The notes under the pieces: generated by a model
What the model was told of the DNA's origin: nothing
The model's input: only the letters and a program-made list of their open reading frames with translations
Database searches by the model: none
Origin: Burkholderiaceae bacterium
GTDB taxonomy: Bacteria > Pseudomonadota > Gammaproteobacteria > Burkholderiales > Burkholderiaceae_C
Assembly (NCBI GenBank): GCA_023954095.1
Contig: JAMLIQ010000005.1
Location: forward strand, 39,416 to 103,415
Length of the DNA stretch: 64,000 nucleotides
Reading direction: 5' to 3'
Made by a program: the position numbers and the translations under genes
Shown: positions 58,958 through 64,000 of the stretch, in pieces
Numbering within the stretch: position 1 is the first letter of the stretch
Layout of the letters: each line of letters starts with the position of its first letter

Positions 58958-60523
58958 TCAGGCGAACAAACCCTGGTATTGCGCACGCAGCAGGTTCTTT
59001 TGCACCTTGCCCATGGTGTTGCGCGGCAGTTCCTGCGCAACAAAGCAGCGCTTGGGTATCTTGAAGTTGGCCAGTTGTGACTTCAGGGCGGACAAAATGG
59101 CGTCGCCGTCGAGTTGGGCGCCCGGCCTGGGGATGACCACGGCCACGCCCACCTCGCCGAAATCAGGGTGCGGCACGCCCACCAGGGCGCTCTCCATCAC
59201 ACCGGGCATGTCGTTGATGGTGCCCTCCACCTCGGCAGGGTACACGTTGTAGCCGCCGCTGATGATGAGATCCTTGCTGCGGCCCACGATACGCACGTAG
59301 CCACGCTCGTCCACCACACCTACGTCGCCGGTCTTGAACCAGCCGTCCGGCGTGAACTCCTCGGCGGTTTTTTCGGGCATGCGCCAGTAACCCTTGAACA
59401 CATTGGCGCCACGCACCTGGATATTGCCCGTCTCGCCTGCGGGCAATTCCCGGTCATCATCGCCCACCACGCGCAGACCCACGCCGGGCAGCGCAAAACC
59501 GACCGTGCCGCCACGCCGCTCGTCCTGCCCACCATGGCGCGCATCAGCCTGGTAGGGGTTGGAGGTGAGCATGATGGTTTCGCTCATGCCGTAGCGCTCC
59601 AGGATGGTGTGGCCGGTGCGGTGCTGCCAGTCGCGGAAGGTTTCGATGAGCAGTGGTGCCGAGCCCGAAATGAACAGCCGCATGTTGCGCGCCGCCTCGT
59701 GCGCAAGGGCGTTCTCGCCCAGCATGCGCACATACAGCGTAGGCACGCCCATGAACACGGTCGCGCGCGGCATGGCGGCAATCACGGTCCGGGGGTCAAA
59801 CTTCTGGAACCAGATCATCTTGCTGCCGCCCAGCAGTGCCGCATGGATGGCCACGAACAGCCCATGCACGTGGAAGATGGGCAAGGCGTGGATGAGCACG
59901 TCGTCCCGGCGCCAGCCCCAATAGTCGTTGAGCATGACGGCGTTGGACCGCAGGTTGCCGTGCGTGAGCATGGCGCCCTTGCTGCGCCCCGTGGTGCCGC
60001 TGGTGTAGAGGATGGCAGCGAGGTCGTCCGGGCCCTTGCGTGCGGCCTCGTGCGTCTCGCCGTGGTGCGCGGCGCGATCGAGCAGGCTGCCGGTGCGGTC
60101 ATCGCCCAGGGTAAACACATGGGCCGTGCCTGCGGTAAAGGCAATCTTGCTGACCCAGCCGAAGTTGCCCGGCGTGCACACCACCACGGCGGGCTCGGCG
60201 TCGCCGATGAAATATGCGATCTCTGCGCTCTGGTAAGCGGTGTTGAGCGGCAAAAAGACAAGGCCCGCACGCAGCGTGGCCAGGTACAGCAGCAAGGCCT
60301 CGACGGATTTTTCCACCTGCACGGCGACGCGGCTGCCATCGGGCAGACCCAGCGAACCCAGCAAATTGGCCATGCGCGCACTGGCACGGTCGATGTCGTC
60401 CCAGGTGTAGTACAGCGGCATGCCATCGGGCGCGGCGGTCTCGATAGCCGTCGCATCCAGATCATCGGGAAAGGCCGCACGCAGGGCGGCAAACAGGCTT
60501 TCGTTGGGGGGCAGTGCAGTCAT
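58958..60523 (-). CDS. matB: Malonyl-CoA synthetase (MatB-type acyl-CoA ligase)
   Basis: A 521-residue adenylate-forming ligase. The P-loop motif is ILYTSGTTGRSKGAML, the A5-like motif ILERYGMSETIMLTSNPY, the A7/A8 region GWFKTGDVGVVDERGYVRIV with GRSKDLIISGGYNVYP, and the acyl-adenylate lysine near the end (RNTMGKVQKNLLR). MatB makes malonyl-CoA from malonate; the specificity call rests on the neighbouring malonyl-CoA decarboxylase. ATG 60523 (MTALPPNESLF) is chosen; the frame is open upstream. It follows the enoyl-CoA hydratase gene by 7 bp. Confidence 0.88.
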   Translation of the reverse strand: MTALPPNESLFAALRAAFPDDLDATAIETAAPDGMPLYYTWDDIDRASARMANLLGSLGLPDGSRVAVQVEKSVEALLLYLATLRAGLVFLPLNTAYQSAEIAYFIGDAEPAVVVCTPGNFGWVSKIAFTAGTAHVFTLGDDRTGSLLDRAAHHGETHEAARKGPDDLAAILYTSGTTGRSKGAMLTHGNLRSNAVMLNDYWGWRRDDVLIHALPIFHVHGLFVAIHAALLGGSKMIWFQKFDPRTVIAAMPRATVFMGVPTLYVRMLGENALAHEAARNMRLFISGSAPLLIETFRDWQHRTGHTILERYGMSETIMLTSNPYQADARHGGQDERRGGTVGFALPGVGLRVVGDDDRELPAGETGNIQVRGANVFKGYWRMPEKTAEEFTPDGWFKTGDVGVVDERGYVRIVGRSKDLIISGGYNVYPAEVEGTINDMPGVMESALVGVPHPDFGEVGVAVVIPRPGAQLDGDAILSALKSQLANFKIPKRCFVAQELPRNTMGKVQKNLLRAQYQGLFA

Positions 60524-60530
60524 GGCAGAT

Positions 60531-61355
60531 TCAAAAGACAGGGGGACGCTTGGCGAGGAAGGCGGTGATGCCCTCGCGGTGCTCGGCGCTCGGGGCGTAG
60601 GCGTACGGGTCTGCAGCAGCTTTTGCTTCATTTTCGATAGCTGGAGGCGCTTGACCATCAAGCGCTGGAGGCATTTTTAATGCTCGAAGTGTCTGCTTGT
60701 TCAGCCGCGCTGCCTGCGGCGCCAGCGCAGCCACGCGCAGGGCGGTGCCCAGGGCCTCGGCCTCCAGGCGGTCGTCAGGCACCACGCGGCTCAGAAATCC
60801 CCGCGCCAGCATCTCGGGCGCCGTAAAGGTGGCGGCTTCCAGCAGCATCTGGCGCGCCGTCAGCTCCCCCACGGCGCCCGCCACGAGCTGCGCCTCGCGC
60901 GGAGCCATCGGGAAGCCCAGGCGCGCAATGGGCGCGCCAAAACGCGAACCCGCTGCAGCAATGCGGATGTCGCAGCAACTGGCGATCTCCACGCCCGCGC
61001 CCATGCAGGCGCCATCGATGCGCGCCACGATGGGCACGTCGCAGTCGAGCATGGCCTGCAGAGCGCCCCAGACATCGTTCTCATGAAAGTCGCGCAACGC
61101 CGCCGGGTCGAAGCGAAAGGCCGGGTATTCCGAAATATCGCCGCCTGCGCAGAAGGCACCGCCCGCCCCTTCGATCAGCACGCAACGCGCCTGGGCATCC
61201 TGCTGGATGGCCAGAAAAACGCTGCGCAACTGGCGCCACATGGGCCGCGACATGGCGTTGAGCCGCCCGCTGTTGCGCACAATGACCCGCACCACACCAG
61301 CATCGCCGGCCTCTCCAGCGGCCCGGGCCGCCACTATTTCTGCTGCTGTCGCCAT
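60531..61355 (-). CDS. Enoyl-CoA hydratase/isomerase family protein
   Basis: A 274-residue crotonase-fold protein. The oxyanion-hole segments are IEGAGGAFCAGGDISEYPAF and ARIDGACMGAGVEIASCCDI. The C-terminal part, LRALKMPPALDGQAPPAIEN, coincides with a dispersed repeat copy (60629-60683), so about 18 residues look repeat-derived; the family motif resumes in ADPYAYAPSAEHREGITAF. It sits between malonyl-CoA decarboxylase and matB; its substrate is not known. The spacing suggests one operon. Confidence 0.9.
   Translation of the reverse strand: MATAAEIVAARAAGEAGDAGVVRVIVRNSGRLNAMSRPMWRQLRSVFLAIQQDAQARCVLIEGAGGAFCAGGDISEYPAFRFDPAALRDFHENDVWGALQAMLDCDVPIVARIDGACMGAGVEIASCCDIRIAAAGSRFGAPIARLGFPMAPREAQLVAGAVGELTARQMLLEAATFTAPEMLARGFLSRVVPDDRLEAEALGTALRVAALAPQAARLNKQTLRALKMPPALDGQAPPAIENEAKAAADPYAYAPSAEHREGITAFLAKRPPVF
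60629..60683 (+). repeat. Dispersed repeat copy R10, inside the enoyl-CoA hydratase gene
   Basis: ATTTTCGATAGCTGGAGGCG from 60630, then CTTGACCATCAAGCGCTGGA and GGCATTTTT. This is a nearly complete consensus copy with a GGCGCTTGA/TCAAGCGCT stem, yet it is wholly coding (antisense) and read through in frame. Confidence 0.85.
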
Positions 61356-61385
61356 GGTTTCCTTCCCCTCCGGCCCACCGCCCGT

Positions 61386-62846
61386 TCAGCGGAAGGCGCT
61401 CAGACTTTCGATTTCGCGCGATGCGGCCACCTTGCCCTCGGCCAGCAGGCTGCGGTGCTTGTCGATGCGCTTGAGGTCGTAGAGGTAGTTGACCATCATT
61501 CCGTACGACTGCTTGTGGCCCTTGGCCGAGGGGTCGCCTGCCCAATTGAGACGCTCCACCCGTGCGCCATTGCCCAAGTGGAAGCGCGCCACAGGATCTG
61601 CGGGCTTGCCATCCACCAGGGCGCGTGCCAGATAGTGTGCGGCACATTGCAGCAGCATCTGGCGCACAGGCGAACCCTCATCCAGGGACTGCGCCTTGTC
61701 CGCTGCGTCCAGCAGATGTGCGGCCTGTGGCGAATCCACGCCTACCGCGCGGCCTAGCTCGTTGCGGCGCCGCTCGTCCAGCCGCTCGATCATGGCGCCT
61801 GCGTTCTTGAGCAGCCACGCGCGCAAGCCCGGAATCGGCGACAGCGTGGCAAAGGTGCGCAGGCGCGGAAACTCCTGCTGCAGCGTCTCCACCACATGCT
61901 TGATGAGCGAGTCGCCAAAGCTCACGCCGCGCAAGCCGGTTTGTGTGTTGCTGATGGAATAGAAAATGGCCGTGGTGGCCTTGCCGATGTCGATGGGCGC
62001 AGCCGCCTCGTCGAGCAGCGGTGTGATGCTGCCCGAGATGTTCTCCACCAGCGCGACCTCGACAAAAATCAGGGGCTCATTGGGCAGGCGCGGGTGGAAA
62101 AATCCATAGCAGCGGCGGTCGCTGTCAAGACGGTTCTTCAGGTCGGCCCAGCTGCGGATATCGTGCACGGCCTCGTACTGGATGAGCTTTTCCAGCAGCG
62201 ATGCCGGCGAATCCCACGAGAGGCGGCGCAACTCCAGAAAAGCCACGTCAAACCAGGTGGAAAACAGGTGCTCCAGCTCCGCATCCAGCGCCAGCAGGCG
62301 CTTGTCGCCTTTCAAGGCGCGCAGCAGCTCGGCACGCAGGTCCACCAAAAACCGCATGCCCTGCGGAAACACCGAAAAGCGCTGCAGCAGACGCGTGCGT
62401 GGCGATACCAAAGCCCGGCGCAGGCTGATTTCCGCCTGGCCCTGCTCTTCCGTGCCGGCGGCCGCCTCGTAGCGTACGCGGGCCGATTTGAAGCGGGTGG
62501 CGTCGGGGGCAAACTGCTCACTCATCAGCAGCCACATGTCGCGCCGCTCGCCGGGTTCGGCCTGGGCGTACCAGGTTGCCACGGCCTGGGCGCGGTTGCC
62601 GCCCTCGATCTCGCTGACCCGGGGCGCCACGACCTCTTGCAGATCGGCCAGCAGGCGGCGCAGAGCGCGCGGCGTCAGCGCCTCGGAGCCACGGCGCAAA
62701 GTGGCCTGCAGACGCTCATGGGTGCTGCGCTCGGCCTCGGGTTTGGCGGCTGCGGTTGACGGGGCTGCATCGGTCGCCGGACGAACGCCGCGCAGACGTG
62801 AAACATTGCGGGAAATCCATTCAGGTGCGGTGGTCATGGGCTCCAT
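61386..62846 (-). CDS. Malonyl-CoA decarboxylase
   Basis: A 486-residue MCD-family enzyme that converts malonyl-CoA to acetyl-CoA and CO2. The N-terminal helical domain (about 50-170) leads to the GNAT-like catalytic domain with CYGFFHPRLPNEPLIFVEVA, the Ser-His pair in TLSPIPGLRAWL and FHLGNGARVERLNWAGDPS, and NYLYDLKRIDKHRSLL near the end. ATG 62846 is used; ATG 62837 (MTTAPEWISRN) with GGAG close by is an alternative. It is the first gene of the MCD-hydratase-matB unit. Confidence 0.9.
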   Translation of the reverse strand: MEPMTTAPEWISRNVSRLRGVRPATDAAPSTAAAKPEAERSTHERLQATLRRGSEALTPRALRRLLADLQEVVAPRVSEIEGGNRAQAVATWYAQAEPGERRDMWLLMSEQFAPDATRFKSARVRYEAAAGTEEQGQAEISLRRALVSPRTRLLQRFSVFPQGMRFLVDLRAELLRALKGDKRLLALDAELEHLFSTWFDVAFLELRRLSWDSPASLLEKLIQYEAVHDIRSWADLKNRLDSDRRCYGFFHPRLPNEPLIFVEVALVENISGSITPLLDEAAAPIDIGKATTAIFYSISNTQTGLRGVSFGDSLIKHVVETLQQEFPRLRTFATLSPIPGLRAWLLKNAGAMIERLDERRRNELGRAVGVDSPQAAHLLDAADKAQSLDEGSPVRQMLLQCAAHYLARALVDGKPADPVARFHLGNGARVERLNWAGDPSAKGHKQSYGMMVNYLYDLKRIDKHRSLLAEGKVAASREIESLSAFR

Positions 62847-62905
62847 CGAAAAAGGCTGCGGTGCACCCGATTGTGTACCACGACCATCACAGCAGAACCA
62901 AGGCA

Positions 62906-62941
62906 AAAGCGCCGACCGGACCACAGACCCGTCGGCGCTTT
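62906..62941 (-). terminator. Terminator of the MerR gene
   Basis: AAAGCGCCGAC and GTCGGCGCTTT (11-bp perfect arms, 14-nt loop), leftward followed by TGCC, 22 bp past the merR-type stop. Confidence 0.8.
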
Positions 62942-62963
62942 GGGCGCAAGCCCGAGAGAGACG

Positions 62964-63452
62964 TCAACCTTGTTCCTGCAGCGGCAATCCGAGGTTCTTG
63001 CGCACATTGCTGTTGATGATGCGCAGCTCGGCCAGGCTGCTTTCGATGTGGGCAAGCTTCTGCTCCAGCTCGGCAATCGCGCCATCGGTGCGGGCCAGCA
63101 CATAGCGCAGCTGCTGCTGGCGGCCTTCGCCCGCCTGGCCGTACATGTCCAGGTACTGCTTGATCTCGGCCAGCGATGAGCCGATGACCTTGGCCCGCAG
63201 GATGAGCGCCAGGCGCGCGCGGTCCCGTCGGCTGTAGACACGGGTGCCATTGATGCGGCGCGGGCTGAGCAAGCCCTTGTCTTCGTAGAAGCGCAAGGTG
63301 CGCGGCGTCACGTCGAAGGCGTTGCACAGTTCGGTGACACCGAACAGCTCCGAATTCTTGTCGTCGGAGAAGTGATCGGCCAACACCTGGTGCGCCGCCT
63401 CCGTGGCGGCGGCTTGCCGATCGGCGGAGCCGGGGGTGCGGCCAGCCACCAT
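62964..63452 (-). CDS. MerR-family regulator (LiuR-like)
   Basis: A 162-residue MerR protein. The DNA-binding domain (about 38-105) has LFGVTELCNAFDVTPRTLRF, with the wing GTRVYSRRDRARLALILRAK. A dimerisation coiled coil (about 120-155) follows; no effector-domain cysteines are seen. It resembles LiuR-type regulators of acyl-CoA and branched-chain catabolism. A palindrome of that type lies upstream of the unit (63845). ATG 63452 starts 2 bp after the SCP2 stop, so the two genes are co-translated. Confidence 0.87.
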   Translation of the reverse strand: MVAGRTPGSADRQAAATEAAHQVLADHFSDDKNSELFGVTELCNAFDVTPRTLRFYEDKGLLSPRRINGTRVYSRRDRARLALILRAKVIGSSLAEIKQYLDMYGQAGEGRQQQLRYVLARTDGAIAELEQKLAHIESSLAELRIINSNVRKNLGLPLQEQG

Positions 63453-63454
63453 GT

Positions 63455-63751
63455 TCAAACCACCCGCTGCAGCTTCATGGCGAGACTCATGTCGCCGCTG
63501 ACCTTGAACTTGCCCCCCATGAAGCCGGTGACCGGATCCAGCTTGCCGGCGAGCAGATTGTTCAGGTTCTCCAGCGTGATGGCCACGGTGCAGTCGGCAT
63601 CACGGTCGTTGTTGTCCACGGTATTGGGCGCCGCTGCACCGTCGATGACGATCTGTCCATCGGCACCGCAATCGAACTTGAGCACAGCATTCAGGCCGCT
63701 GTTGTCGCCCACTTTGGCGCGGATGGCGTCGGTGCATTCCTGGAGATTCAT
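63455..63751 (-). CDS. SCP2 sterol-binding domain protein
   Basis: A 98-residue single SCP2-fold lipid carrier. The family pattern is VLKFDCGADGQIVIDGAAAP, DADCTVAITLENLNNLLAGK and GFMGGKFKVSGDMSLAMKLQ. Such proteins bind fatty acyl chains and often accompany acyl-CoA metabolism genes. ATG 63751 (MNLQECTDAIRAKVG) has AAGGA 8 nt upstream. It forms a leftward pair with the MerR gene, divergent from an SDR gene. Confidence 0.9.
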   Translation of the reverse strand: MNLQECTDAIRAKVGDNSGLNAVLKFDCGADGQIVIDGAAAPNTVDNNDRDADCTVAITLENLNNLLAGKLDPVTGFMGGKFKVSGDMSLAMKLQRVV

Positions 63752-63844
63752 GGTTTTCCTTGTGAAAGTTGGATAAACAAGGTCAGCATCATAAGACCAA
63801 TAAATTCCCATAAGCAAAGGGAAAATACCTATTAGAAACTATGT

Positions 63845-63858
63845 TGACGTTAACGTCA
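63845..63858. promoter_or_regulatory. TGACGTTAACGTCA palindrome in the SCP2/SDR divergent region
   Basis: A perfect 14-bp palindrome, within TTGACGTTAACGTCAT, resembling the LiuR (MerR family) operator type. It lies 94 bp from the SCP2 start and 41 bp from the SDR start, so it could control both directions. Binding by the MerR protein encoded next to it is inferred. Confidence 0.65.
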
Positions 63859-63898
63859 TGTTGAAATCTAATGCGTCATCCATGCAGCCGTACCCGAC

Positions 63899-64000
63899 AT
63901 GAACCCTTCTACCCCCCTACTCCAGCCCACAGACGCCACTGCGCCCCGCTACCACAGCGTGTTCCGCCAAGGGCTTTTCGCAGGCCGCACCCTCTGGGTG
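63899..64000 (+). CDS. SDR-family oxidoreductase, N-terminus only (3' end outside window)
   Basis: The first 34 codons of a rightward gene: MNPSTPLLQPTDATAPRY, then HSVFRQGLFAGRTLWV, running off the window edge. The YRSVFRxxLFAGxxxxV type of N-terminus is that of SDR oxidoreductases related to 2,4-dienoyl-CoA reductases in Burkholderiales, where the Rossmann glycine motif would follow immediately. The divergent placement with an SCP2 protein and a MerR regulator supports a fatty acyl role. Confidence 0.65.
   Translation, partial: MNPSTPLLQPTDATAPRYHSVFRQGLFAGRTLWV

Overview
The window is a 64 kb, GC-rich, gene-dense chromosomal segment from a betaproteobacterium, almost certainly of the Burkholderiales and most likely the family Comamonadaceae (Acidovorax/Delftia/Comamonas-like). 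This rests on the gene orders infC-rpmI-rplT-pheS-pheT-ihfA-merR-tRNA-Pro, rpsF-priB-rpsR-rplI and leuC-(entericidin)-leuD-leuB-asd-fimV-truA-trpFBA-accD, on the protein sequences, and on a short dispersed repeat (core TAGCTGCYAGCGCTT) that I recall from that family. No phage, transposase, CRISPR array or rRNA operon is visible, so this is core chromosome rather than an island.

Layout. 1-7.1 kb is an iron/haem block: the 3' part of a TonB-dependent receptor, a PiuC-type dioxygenase, an FMN hydroxyacid oxidase, bfd, tonB-exbB-exbD and hemP, with two Fur-like sites, followed by a HbpS/GlcG-type gene on the other strand. 7.1-17.5 kb holds a Bax-inhibitor-1-like membrane protein, a lipoprotein, rlmD, a small secreted protein, an Lrp-type regulator divergent from a type-B putA, and a Pat-like acyl-CoA synthetase/acetyltransferase fusion. 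17.5-29.6 kb is a leftward translation and replication block: tRNA-Pro(GGG), a MerR regulator, ihfA, pheT, pheS, rplT, rpmI, infC, thrS, then aceA, dnaB and rplI. 29.6-37.3 kb holds rpsR, priB, rpsF, the rightward heat-shock operon grpE-dnaK-dnaJ, a beta-CASP nuclease-like gene and a LysR gene. 37.3-49.7 kb is amino-acid and fatty-acid biosynthesis (leuCDB, asd, trpFBA, accD) with fimV and truA. 49.7-58.9 kb is the leftward cbb3 oxidase cluster (ccoI, ccoS, ccoNOQP, ccoG, ccoH, an unknown gene, rraA) and a divergent universal stress gene, with FNR/ANR-type sites. 59-64 kb is a malonate cassette (matB, enoyl-CoA hydratase, malonyl-CoA decarboxylase), then a MerR regulator, an SCP2-domain protein and the start of an SDR oxidoreductase.

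The most interesting signals are regulatory. Upstream of thrS lies a 13-codon, threonine-rich leader ORF followed by mutually exclusive 1:2, 2:3 and 3:4 RNA pairings that end in an intrinsic terminator. This is the textbook layout of ribosome-mediated attenuation, here on a threonyl-tRNA synthetase gene. Upstream of asd, an enzyme on the path to threonine, lies a second leader ORF with a Thr-Thr-Lys-Thr-Thr-Thr-Ile run, followed by a terminator 20 nt before asd. The window also holds ten copies of a roughly 50-60 bp repeat, three of them inside the coding sequences of rlmD, trpF and an enoyl-CoA hydratase, and an infC gene whose Shine-Dalgarno spacing points to an AUA start codon.
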